From positions 3,292 to 67,291 of the forward strand of contig JAPXRI010000012.1 in NCBI GenBank assembly GCA_033813635.1: a DNA stretch of 64,000 nucleotides. The letters are read 5' to 3'. The notes under the pieces are model-generated. The model saw only the letters and a list, made by a program, of their open reading frames with translations. It made no database searches and had not been told where the DNA came from. Shown one piece after another: positions 7,875 to 15,545 of this stretch. Position numbers and translations under genes: made by a program. Source of the DNA: JAPXRI01 sp033813635 (GTDB lineage: Bacteria; Bacillota; Clostridia; Oscillospirales; QAMX01). The first letter of the stretch is position 1. Each line of letters opens with the position of its first letter.

Positions 7875-9011
7875 GTGAACGCAAAGCAGAGGGTGCTCGC
7901 GGCGATTAGCCATACCGAGCCGGACAGGGTACCCACGGGCGAGTGGGGCATAGACCACGACCATGTGAGCAAAATCCTTGGCCGCCATACCTATTGGAGA
8001 AACCGGAAGGACACTACCCTCGCGCTCTGGGATGGCCTGCGCGACGAGGTCGTCGAGAGCATGAAGTACGACTATGCCGAGCTTATCGAAAAGCTGGACT
8101 ATGACGTTCTGACGGTCGAGCTGGTGCCGCCGAAGGGCTATCGCGTGTCCGACCCGCCGAGAAAAACCGGGGACGGCGTCTGGGAGGACTCGCGGGGCAG
8201 GGTCTACCGCTATGCGCCGAGCAACGACTCAATCATGTGCATGACCCCGCCAGAGGAAAAATACGAGGTGACCGACGAGGACATACGGAATGGTTACGGG
8301 AAGGACCTCGATCCGACGGCTTTCGAGCTGATAGATTTTATCGCGGAGCGGTACGGCGGGGAAAAGCTCCTGCTGTCCCGCGATATCGATATCTACGGCT
8401 GTCTGATGGCCCCGTTTCGCGGCGGGATGACGCACCAACTGATTATGTGCCTCGAAAACCCCGGGGATATCAAGAAAATGTACGCCCCGGCGCTTGATAG
8501 AAACAAGAGGCTGATCGCCGAGCTTAAAAAGCGCGGCGTTGAGGTCGCGATGCAGGGACACGATTTCTGCATGAACACCGGCTGCTTTATCAACCCGGAG
8601 ATCATGCGGGACGTATTTTTCCCGTTTATGAAGCTGGTCAACGACGAGATCGTCAGAGCCGGGATGATCCCATTTTTCCACTGCTGCGGGAACACCTGGC
8701 AGATTGTCGACGATTTCATCCGGGCAGGGTACAGGGGCTATCAGTCGATTCAGAAATCCGCCGGCATGGACACAAAGCGGTTCAAGGAGAAGTACGGCGA
8801 TAGGCTCACGATGTGGACCGGCGTCCAGTGCGAGACGCTAATCGGCGGGACGAGGGAGGAGCTCGAGGCCGAGGTACGGGATTACCTGAAAATCTGCATG
8901 CCGGGCGGCGGCTTCATTTTCGGCTCGACCAACTCGGTCCAGTACGGCGCGAACACCGACAACTACCTGAGAGCGCTCGAGATTGTGAGAAACGAAGGGG
9001 TCTACAGGTAA
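7875..9011 (+). CDS. UroD-family (corrinoid/methyl-transfer type) protein, second copy
   Basis: A 378-residue UroD-superfamily protein, related to its upstream neighbour but not a recent duplicate. Both end in a similar EGVYR. It keeps the full zinc-site pattern expected for MtaA/CmuA-like proteins: FHCCGN followed by a Cys in GVQCETLIGGT. GGGGGG lies just upstream of the start, which is GTG at 7875 (GTGAACGCAAAG). With the activator at 5.2 kb it probably takes part in methyl transfer from an O- or N-methyl compound. The corrinoid protein partner must be encoded elsewhere (inference). Confidence 0.82.
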   Translation: MNAKQRVLAAISHTEPDRVPTGEWGIDHDHVSKILGRHTYWRNRKDTTLALWDGLRDEVVESMKYDYAELIEKLDYDVLTVELVPPKGYRVSDPPRKTGDGVWEDSRGRVYRYAPSNDSIMCMTPPEEKYEVTDEDIRNGYGKDLDPTAFELIDFIAERYGGEKLLLSRDIDIYGCLMAPFRGGMTHQLIMCLENPGDIKKMYAPALDRNKRLIAELKKRGVEVAMQGHDFCMNTGCFINPEIMRDVFFPFMKLVNDEIVRAGMIPFFHCCGNTWQIVDDFIRAGYRGYQSIQKSAGMDTKRFKEKYGDRLTMWTGVQCETLIGGTREELEAEVRDYLKICMPGGGFIFGSTNSVQYGANTDNYLRALEIVRNEGVYR

Positions 9012-9019
9012 AAGTAAAG

Positions 9020-9056
9020 CCCGGGACAAGCGGATTTCCGTTCGTCCCGGGTTTTT
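9020..9056 (+). terminator. Terminator of the UroD operon
   Basis: An 8-bp GC-rich stem (9020-9027 with 9044-9051), then five T. Confidence 0.85.
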
Positions 9057-9076
9057 AACGAGGTATTTCCCTATTC

Positions 9077-9323
9077 CTATTTCATCACAAGCTCGGCATC
9101 CGGCGGAAAGAGGCCGATGTTGTCGGGCAGAGCGCTGGCGGCCGGTGATGAAGTAACAGAGGTCTTTTTGTCTTGTCCGCGGTTCTCGACGGCGATTCGG
9201 GTGCGATCAGAATTATCGGGGAATCCAATACCGGATACCGCCCGTCAATACCCTCAAAATTCTCGTCGTAGGCGCTGAAAACGCAAACGTTCCGGTATCC
9301 TGCATCATGCGGTAAGAGTTCAT
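9077..9323 (-). pseudogene. Frameshifted small gene downstream of GH127
   Basis: ATG at 9323 has a good site (CGGAGG, 7 bases away) and opens MNSYRMMQD. After about nine codons the protein-like reading continues in another frame (NVCVFSAYDENFEGIDGRYP, then SPIILIAPESP). A second shift leads to LPDNIGLFPPDAELVMK and a stop at 9077. The original product would be about 85 residues. No family is recognised. It lies 41 bases after the GH127 gene on the same strand, so it was probably its operon partner. It fills most of the gap between 9057 and 9364. Sequencing error is an alternative to decay. Confidence 0.45.
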
Positions 9324-9364
9324 GAATAACCTCCGTACCGCCGGGGGGCGATACCTATTAAAAT

Positions 9365-11224
9365 TTACAGATTGTACGCCTGAAGCCATACGAGCATATC
9401 GCAAGCCCCGCGGTTGGCAAACGCGAAGTAGGGGATGAGCCTTACCTCGCAGGGGACATACGCTGCTTTCGCCCTGCGGTAGAGCGCGTCGAAGCCCTCG
9501 CGGCGCTCGCCCCTGGTCACGATGACGGGCGCGCCGATAAAGGCGTCCTGTACGATTCTGGGCTTTGCCTTCGCGTCGACGCGGATGTCCCTTAAAAGCA
9601 CGCCGTTGTCAACGCTCTCGGCGCAGTACACAACCGGCCCGCGCCGGACCGCGTACCTGCCGGAATTCTCCTGTACGTTCGGGTTTGCTTCGACAAAACA
9701 GACGTCCATCCAGAAATTAAGCGACACGGAGACCTTTCCGCAAGCCTTGAGGTACGCGTAGCCCCTTCTGACCGGAAGCTCAGCGGGCGCGCCGTCTACC
9801 TTCACGGTATATTTTTCGCACCAGCCCGGAATACGGAACGCGAGCGTTATATCATCGGGGTAGCTGCATGTGAAACTGACTTTTCCGTCGAACGGATAGT
9901 CGGTTTTCTGGGAGAGCTTCAGCCTTTTGCCGTTGAACAGGGTGCTTGTCCTGCTCGCGGTGTAGTGGTTGACGTAAACCGTGCCGCCGTCCGCGGTGTA
10001 GAGGCGGTCGCCGGCCGAAGCGATGAACCGCGTTATGTTCGGCGGGCAGCAGGAACAGCCGAAAACCTCCTGTCTCTGGATTTCGGGGAGCCAGTCCCCG
10101 CGGGTATGGCTTGCGTCCCGGCCGATGAGAGCGGTGCGGATCTCAAGGGGGTTGCAGTAAAAGAACGATTTCCCGTCCAGCGAGATGCCGGACATTACGC
10201 CGTTGTACATCGCGGTCTCGGCCGTGTCGGCGTAGATCGAGTCGTGGTCGGCAAGGCTCATCCTGTCCGCAAACAGGCAGAGGGCGATCGCCGAGCAGGT
10301 TTCGGTGTAGGCGGTGACGTTCGGCAAATCATAATCCACGGTAAACGCCTCGCCGACGTGGGACGAGCCGGTGCCGCCGGTGACATACATCCTTCTATTG
10401 ACGATATTGTCAAATATTTTCCGGCAGGCGTTAAGCAGCTCTGAATCCCCGTATTCCCGCGCGATGTCGGCCATGCCGGCGTAGAGGTATGCCGCGCGCA
10501 CCGCGTGGCCCTCCGCCGTCGTCTGCTCGCGCACGGGCAGATGGCTCTGGTTATAGGATGGCTTCACGTCCTGGTAGGATTCCTCCGCGGTCTTACCGCG
10601 CTGGTCGATGAAAAATTTCGAGAGCTCAAGGTAGCGCTTTTCGCCGGTGCAGTGGTGGAGCTTCACCAGCGCCAGCTCAATTTCCTCGTGGCCGGGCGTT
10701 TTGAACCTGGCAGAGCCCTCTTTAACGAATACTTTTTCGATATAATCGGCATAATCGCACATCAGCCTTAAGAACTTATCCTTGCCGGTAGCGCGGTAAT
10801 ATGCGATGGCGGCCTCGAACAAATGCCCGGCGCAGTAGAGCTCGTGGTCGGTCCGCGCCGTAAACCGCTTTGAGGGTTCTATGTTCAGAAAATAGATGTT
10901 GAAATACCCCTCGGGATCGCGGTTTTTTTCAATTTGATCCACGACACGGTCGACAATTTCCTCGAGCCAGGGGTCTTTTTTCTTCTCGAGGATGTAAGCC
11001 GCGCTTTCTATCCATTTGGCTACGTCGGAATCCCAGAAAATATGGGGCTTGTTTACCATACCCTCGCGCCAGCCGCATGAAAAGGCCTTGAATCTGCCGG
11101 TCTCCTCGAAGCGGTCGTAGACAGCCCGGATCGTGGTATCGGCCACCATCTCCTGTTTCTGACGCCAAAATCCGCCGTAGATTTCCGTGTCGCGGAAGCT
11201 GATGTTTTTATCGCCTGTCTCCAT
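9365..11224 (-). CDS. GH127-family beta-L-arabinofuranosidase-like glycoside hydrolase
   Basis: A 619-residue (alpha/alpha)6-barrel protein of the DUF1680/GH127 type. It has ETCSAIALCLF, whose Glu and first Cys correspond to zinc ligands, and FGCSCCPPNITRF. In the studied bifidobacterial enzyme the equivalent Cys pair supplies the cysteine nucleophile and a further zinc ligand. No signal peptide is seen, so it probably works on imported oligosaccharides in the cytosol. The family releases beta-L-arabinofuranose from plant glycoproteins, and related members have other specificities. It is transcribed towards the frameshifted remnant at 9077-9323. Confidence 0.92.
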   Translation of the reverse strand: METGDKNISFRDTEIYGGFWRQKQEMVADTTIRAVYDRFEETGRFKAFSCGWREGMVNKPHIFWDSDVAKWIESAAYILEKKKDPWLEEIVDRVVDQIEKNRDPEGYFNIYFLNIEPSKRFTARTDHELYCAGHLFEAAIAYYRATGKDKFLRLMCDYADYIEKVFVKEGSARFKTPGHEEIELALVKLHHCTGEKRYLELSKFFIDQRGKTAEESYQDVKPSYNQSHLPVREQTTAEGHAVRAAYLYAGMADIAREYGDSELLNACRKIFDNIVNRRMYVTGGTGSSHVGEAFTVDYDLPNVTAYTETCSAIALCLFADRMSLADHDSIYADTAETAMYNGVMSGISLDGKSFFYCNPLEIRTALIGRDASHTRGDWLPEIQRQEVFGCSCCPPNITRFIASAGDRLYTADGGTVYVNHYTASRTSTLFNGKRLKLSQKTDYPFDGKVSFTCSYPDDITLAFRIPGWCEKYTVKVDGAPAELPVRRGYAYLKACGKVSVSLNFWMDVCFVEANPNVQENSGRYAVRRGPVVYCAESVDNGVLLRDIRVDAKAKPRIVQDAFIGAPVIVTRGERREGFDALYRRAKAAYVPCEVRLIPYFAFANRGACDMLVWLQAYNL

Positions 11225-11319
11225 CGAAACACCCCATTTTGATTGATTTGTATATAATTATATCACGACCAGCTTCAAGCGCGATGAGAATTGCGGGATG
11301 AAGGGTGAAAAACGACATA

Positions 11320-11406
11320 GGCATTTCAAAGACCTAAAAATACTACGAGGGCGTGTCGCCGGATAGATTCAAACGGACATTTTTCAACACCCATATGAAC
11401 AACAAA
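11320..11406 (+). pseudogene. Remnant of the C-terminal end of an AraC-family regulator
   Basis: The frame 11341-11406 reads YYEGVSPDRFKRTFFNTHMNNK and a stop. This is the closing part of an AraC/XylS helix-turn-helix (GVSPxxFRR pattern). A TAA at 11335 closes that frame just upstream, and similar residues (HFKDLK) continue in another frame. Only the last turn of the domain survives. A terminator follows two bases after the stop, as for a once-complete plus-strand gene. Nothing else is recognised between 11225 and 11498 apart from AT-rich upstream DNA of GH127. Confidence 0.5.
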
Positions 11407-11407
11407 T

Positions 11408-11452
11408 AAGGAGTGATAAAAGTATTAGCATACGATTTATCACTCCTTTTTT
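11408..11452 (+). terminator. Terminator behind the AraC remnant
   Basis: A 13-bp perfect stem (11408-11420 with 11436-11448), a 15-base loop, then a run of T. It may also act on the minus strand, but no minus-strand gene ends there. Confidence 0.75.
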
Positions 11453-11498
11453 AGGGCGCGAATACTTTGTTGAACTCCGCTGCCGAATAGGCGCCGGT

Positions 11499-12797
11499 CT
11501 ATACCAGCGCTTTGCCGACGTGAAGCTGCGGAATCGCTGAGAATGGCGTAAACCTGAAGCCGTCTTCAAACGAGAGCTTTATCACGCTGACACCGATATC
11601 TTTGTCGGGCGAAGATAAGGGCAGATTCGAAAGCCTGATTCGGCGTTCGTTTTGTTCAAAGGCGAGCGGTGTGCCGTCGGAAAGAATGGATGCGCTTTTA
11701 AGCCTGCCGGAAAAACCTCCGAGGTTCAGATACCCGCACTCCGGCCATACCCAGCACCAGATAAAGACGGTATTGCCGCTGCAGGACGGTTGACACAGCC
11801 CGTTTCCACACCATCCGCTTGCGAGGTCTTTTCCTCCCAACGATTTTTTAAGACCGTAAACAGCCTCGCCGTTTTTTTCAAGCCATTTACCGACTCTGGT
11901 CAGCGGCTCGATATATTCCGCAGGGACGGAGCCGTCCGGTGCCGGGCCCACGTTCAGTAAAAGGTTGCCGTACCCACGGCAGGCTGTTTCAAGCATGCGG
12001 AGGATCCGCGGGGCGTTATAGGCATAAGCCGAAGCCTGCTTTGAGTCCACATATCCCCAGGAAAGGCCGTTGAAGGTCATGCAGGCCTCCCAATCGCGTT
12101 CGGACGCGGTTATATTCTCTTCGGGTGTGCCGAAGTCCTCCGGGAGCATGCTGCGGTCGTTGATGATAATATCCGGCTGTAGCTCGCGCAGCTTCTGGTT
12201 ACGGTACAGCGAGTCCCAGCCCTCGTACGAGGTCATCGGGCAGGCGACGTCATACCATAAGATGTCTATTTTACCGTACTGCGTCAGAAGCTCATAGTTC
12301 AGGCGATAGATATAGTCGGTAAACCGGGCTCTCGCCTCGGGATCATATGCGCACGCCGCGCCGTCGGGGTGATGCCAGTCCATCAGCGATGAGTAAAAGC
12401 CGATTTTCAGATCGAACTCTCGGCAGGCATCCACAAACTCGCGCACGATGTCGCGCTTTGGCCCGTAGTTGACGCTGTTATACGGGTTTGTCTTCGAGTC
12501 CCAGAGCGAAAACCCGTCGTGATGGCGCGTCGTCAGCACCATGTATTTCTGACCAGCGGCCTTGGCGAGCGCCGCCCATTCACGCGGTGCGCCGGGCTTC
12601 GGGTTGAATTCTTTCGCGTATTTTTCATACTCGGCGATCTCAAAGTTTTCGGCGCTCATTGCCCATTCGTGCCTTCCGATGACAGAGTAAACGCCGAAAT
12701 GGATGAACATGCCGAAACGCGCGTCCCGCCACCACTGCATGCGGGAATCCCGCGTCGCGGCGATGTCGCGCTCGTATTCCTTTTTGCTCTTTAACAT
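11499..12797 (-). CDS. GH29-family alpha-L-fucosidase
   Basis: A 432-residue protein with the GH29 barrel signature: WWRDARFGMFIHFGVYS near the N-terminus, then the MVLTTRHHDGFSLWDS strand and GFYSSLMDWHHPD. The likely nucleophile Asp lies in DILWYDVACP, where most relatives read WFDG. It hydrolyses terminal alpha-L-fucose from glycans. The ATG at 12797 is chosen because GGGGGAAAAG lies directly upstream. A longer reading from 12824 would include that ribosome binding site. No signal peptide is seen. It follows the GH4 gene by 31 bases, so the two are probably one transcript read from the promoter at 14367-14395. Confidence 0.92.
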   Translation of the reverse strand: MLKSKKEYERDIAATRDSRMQWWRDARFGMFIHFGVYSVIGRHEWAMSAENFEIAEYEKYAKEFNPKPGAPREWAALAKAAGQKYMVLTTRHHDGFSLWDSKTNPYNSVNYGPKRDIVREFVDACREFDLKIGFYSSLMDWHHPDGAACAYDPEARARFTDYIYRLNYELLTQYGKIDILWYDVACPMTSYEGWDSLYRNQKLRELQPDIIINDRSMLPEDFGTPEENITASERDWEACMTFNGLSWGYVDSKQASAYAYNAPRILRMLETACRGYGNLLLNVGPAPDGSVPAEYIEPLTRVGKWLEKNGEAVYGLKKSLGGKDLASGWCGNGLCQPSCSGNTVFIWCWVWPECGYLNLGGFSGRLKSASILSDGTPLAFEQNERRIRLSNLPLSSPDKDIGVSVIKLSFEDGFRFTPFSAIPQLHVGKALV

Positions 12798-12828
12798 TTC
12801 TTTTCCCCCTTCTTGATTCGTCAAATCG

Positions 12829-14331
12829 TTATTTCGCGGCGGGGCGTTCCTTTGCCTTGTCGGCTTCCGCTGCGTTTTTTCTGGCGTTTTCGCGGTCGGC
12901 GCTCATCTCCTCGACGGTTTTCATATGCAGCCTTGCCGCGCCCCGATAGCCGTCTTTGGTTTTGATCCTGTGCTCGGCGAGCCGCGCCTTCGCCGCCGGA
13001 ATCTCGGAGGCGTATTGCGGGAGCCATTGGGCCTCCTCGACAAGCATTTCGTCTACCAGCTGCATTATCTCGGGGGGCGTGCAGACGGCCGCGGTAAGCG
13101 GGTCCATCAGCATGGCCTGCCTTAAGAGCTTGATGTCGCCGGCGACCGCCGCCTCTACCGCGAGGCGCTGCACCCAGATGCTCTGGGAGCAGATCGCCGC
13201 GCACCCGAGCGGAAGCTCGCCGACGGAGGGGATATTGACGCCGTTCGCGTCCACATACCCCGGCACTTCGACGACGCACTCATAGGGCAGATTGGAGATC
13301 GTGCCCTTGTTCATCACGTTGAAATGGCCGCGGTAGACTCTGCCCGTCTCGAGTCCCTCGATGATATATGAGCCGTGCTCGGTGGAGCGGTACTCTTTGC
13401 CGTATTTTCTGGCGGGCTCCTTCATCCAGTTCGGGAAGTCCGCCTCGAACCAGTTTCTGCCCTCGCGGCATACCCGGAGATATCCGCCGGTCTCGCCGTT
13501 GATCCACGAGCCGAGGTCGATCCAGTTTTTAATCTCGTCCGGGCGCTTCCGGTACCACGGGACATACTCGGAAAGATGTCCGTTGGACTCCGTCGAGTAA
13601 TACCCGAAATTTCTCAGAACATCGATGCGGACCTTCTCAGTCCGGGAGAGCTCTTCGTTGCTTTCGTACGCCTCGAGGAGCTTGCCGGTGAGGTCCTCGC
13701 CGTTGTGCTTAACAGATATGTACCAGGTCTGATGATTAATACCGGCGCAGATGATGTCGACCTCTTCCTTTTTATATCCGAGCGCTTTGGCGATCTGCTC
13801 GTGGCCGCCCTGAACCCCGTGGCAGAGGCCGATTGTAAAGACGCCGCCGTATTTGTTTGCCGCCCAGGTCATCATCGCGTTGGGGTTGGAGTAGTTGAGC
13901 AGGATCGCGTTGGGCGCCGCCACCTCCCGGATATCCTTGCAGAAATCGAGGATTACCGGTATGCCGCGCTGGCCGTACATTATGCCGCCCGCGCAGAGCG
14001 TGTCCCCGACGCACTGGTCGATGCCGTATTTAAGCGGGATCTCGACGTCCTTTTCAAACGCCTCGAGCATGCCGACGCGGACGCAGTTGATTATGTACTT
14101 GGCGCCTTTGAGCGCCTCCCTGCGGTCGGTGGTCGTCTTTATATCGATGTCTATCCCGTTTTCCTTCAGGTCGCGCCGGCAGAGCGCCGCGACCATGTCG
14201 AGGTTTCGCTGATTAATGTCGGTAAACGAGACCTCGATATTGTGAAACTCGGGCACGGCCATCAGATCGGAAAATAGAGTGCGCGTAAAGCCGACGCTTC
14301 CGGCGCCGATTATACAGAGCTTGAATGACAT
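12829..14331 (-). CDS. GH4-family NAD-dependent alpha-glucosidase/alpha-galactosidase
   Basis: A 500-residue GH4 protein. The N-terminal Rossmann motif is IIGAGSVGFT, followed by NCVRVGMLEAFEKDVEIPLKYG and the metal-site segment GLCHGVQG (Cys and His ligands for Mn). GH4 enzymes work by an NAD- and metal-dependent redox elimination at the sugar rather than direct hydrolysis. The long form resembles AglA/MelA-type enzymes acting on alpha-galactosides or alpha-glucosides; exact sugar unknown. The last 30 residues are an Ala/Lys/Glu-rich tail. GGGGGG precedes the ATG. It is first in an operon with the GH29 fucosidase. Confidence 0.9.
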   Translation of the reverse strand: MSFKLCIIGAGSVGFTRTLFSDLMAVPEFHNIEVSFTDINQRNLDMVAALCRRDLKENGIDIDIKTTTDRREALKGAKYIINCVRVGMLEAFEKDVEIPLKYGIDQCVGDTLCAGGIMYGQRGIPVILDFCKDIREVAAPNAILLNYSNPNAMMTWAANKYGGVFTIGLCHGVQGGHEQIAKALGYKKEEVDIICAGINHQTWYISVKHNGEDLTGKLLEAYESNEELSRTEKVRIDVLRNFGYYSTESNGHLSEYVPWYRKRPDEIKNWIDLGSWINGETGGYLRVCREGRNWFEADFPNWMKEPARKYGKEYRSTEHGSYIIEGLETGRVYRGHFNVMNKGTISNLPYECVVEVPGYVDANGVNIPSVGELPLGCAAICSQSIWVQRLAVEAAVAGDIKLLRQAMLMDPLTAAVCTPPEIMQLVDEMLVEEAQWLPQYASEIPAAKARLAEHRIKTKDGYRGAARLHMKTVEEMSADRENARKNAAEADKAKERPAAK

Positions 14332-14366
14332 GGAATCCCCCCGATTATCAAAATTTATGCGCCTTC

Positions 14367-14395
14367 ATTATATAACGCCGCGGCGCGATATGCAA
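14367..14395 (-). promoter_or_regulatory. Promoter of the GH4-GH29 operon
   Basis: TTGCAT (14395-14390), a 17-base spacer, and TATAAT (14372-14367). This gives a leader of about 30 bases. No cre-like operator is obvious. Confidence 0.65.
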
Positions 14396-14457
14396 TGCCG
14401 TAAAATAATTTTCAAGGCCCGTCGGTCTCGGCGGCCGCTTTACTGTATTGCAGATGA

Positions 14458-14486
14458 ATGACAATCCGGTTAAAATATGGTATAAT
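14458..14486 (+). promoter_or_regulatory. Promoter of the nitroreductase operon
   Basis: ATGACA, 17 bases, TATAAT, followed about 24 bases later by the GGAGGG ribosome binding site. Confidence 0.55.
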
Positions 14487-14521
14487 AAGATAAACTATAC
14501 GATTTGTCTGGAGGGTTTGTG

Positions 14522-15046
14522 ATGAACGAGACGATTAAAAATATTCTGGAAAGGCGCAGCGTGAGGGCTTTCTCGGAAAAGAAAATCGCGAAAGAGGACC
14601 TCGAGCTGATCGTGAGCGCGGCCAAGAGCGCGCCCAGCGGCAGAAACCGCAGAATGGCAAAATTTACGGTTGTGCAGAACAAGGAGATGCTGAAAAAACT
14701 GGCGGCGGCCGTCTCGCAAACGCTCTCTCTCGGGGACGGATACGATTTTTACAGGCCGGACGTGCTGATCCTCGCCTCCAACGCCAAAGATAACCCACTG
14801 GGAATCGAAGACTGCGCGTGCGCGCTGGAAAATATTTTTGTCGCCGCAAGCTCCCTGGGCATCGGTTCTGTATGGATAAACCAGTTCAAGGGAATCTGCG
14901 ACAAGCCCGCGGTTCGCAGTGTTCTGCGGGAGATCAACCTTCCCGAAAACCATATTGTGCTCGGCTGCGCCGCGCTCGGCTATCCGGCGGAGGGCGTCCC
15001 GGTGGAGATGAGGCAGAGGACCGACGCGTTCGAATTTATTCTTTAA
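14522..15046 (+). CDS. Nitroreductase-family protein
   Basis: A 174-residue FMN-dependent nitroreductase fold: IKNILERRSVRAFSEKKI (phosphate and flavin contacts in RRSVR), then SAPSGRNRRMAKF and a C-terminal VLGCAALGYPAEG. Such small members reduce nitroaromatics, quinones or flavins with NAD(P)H; substrate unknown. ATG 14522 with GGAGGG 7 bases upstream is preferred over TTG 14504. It is the first gene of an apparent operon with the HTH protein and the S41-like protein. Confidence 0.88.
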   Translation: MNETIKNILERRSVRAFSEKKIAKEDLELIVSAAKSAPSGRNRRMAKFTVVQNKEMLKKLAAAVSQTLSLGDGYDFYRPDVLILASNAKDNPLGIEDCACALENIFVAASSLGIGSVWINQFKGICDKPAVRSVLREINLPENHIVLGCAALGYPAEGVPVEMRQRTDAFEFIL

Positions 15047-15073
15047 AAATTAGCTACGTAAGGAGGGCTTTTT

Positions 15074-15544
15074 ACGGAACAGCAGGAGAAGCTTTACACC
15101 GTTTCTGACGTCGCGCGGCTCACGGGAATCACGCCGAGAAAGGTCAGAGAGTTGCTGAAAAGCAACGTGATAAAGGGCTCGCGGGTCGGAGGGCAGTGGC
15201 TGTTTTCCGAGCAGCAGATAGAAACTCTCTTGTGCAGCGATAAAATGCTCAAGCAGACCGTTGCCGACAACAATGACGACGTGCGCGATTTTGTGAACGG
15301 CGAGAATACGGATTTTTCGGGAAAGCTCCAGCTCTGCGTGATCGCCGACATGTACGCAAACACCAAGGAAGAAGCGAGAATCGTCGCCGACCGGGTGGCG
15401 GACATCATTGCGGACGGCGAGTTTGAAAAGGAAGACGGCAGACAGAGCTTTTCGTATGAGTACGCCGAGGATCAAAAGAGAGCGCGGTTTACGGCGCTGG
15501 GCGGCTATTCGTTTATCTGCGAGGTCTTTAAGGGACTGAAATAA
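15074..15544 (+). CDS. Helix-turn-helix (MerR/excisionase-type) DNA-binding protein, apparent ACG start
   Basis: The open frame begins TEQQEKLYTVSDVARLTGI and continues with TPRKVRELLKSN and GSRVGGQWLFSEQQIE, a complete winged-helix of the excisionase/MerR-like kind. A C-terminal alpha/beta part of about 85 residues is not recognised. A perfect AGGAGG (15061-15066) lies 7 bases before ACG at 15074. A TAA closes the frame at 15059, and no ATG, GTG or TTG occurs in frame until 15152, which would cut off the DNA-binding helices. So either ACG is used as start or an ATG was mutated. The stop is one base before the next gene, suggesting co-translation. Confidence 0.6.
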   Translation, partial: TEQQEKLYTVSDVARLTGITPRKVRELLKSNVIKGSRVGGQWLFSEQQIETLLCSDKMLKQTVADNNDDVRDFVNGENTDFSGKLQLCVIADMYANTKEEARIVADRVADIIADGEFEKEDGRQSFSYEYAEDQKRARFTALGGYSFICEVFKGLK

Positions 15545-15545
15545 A

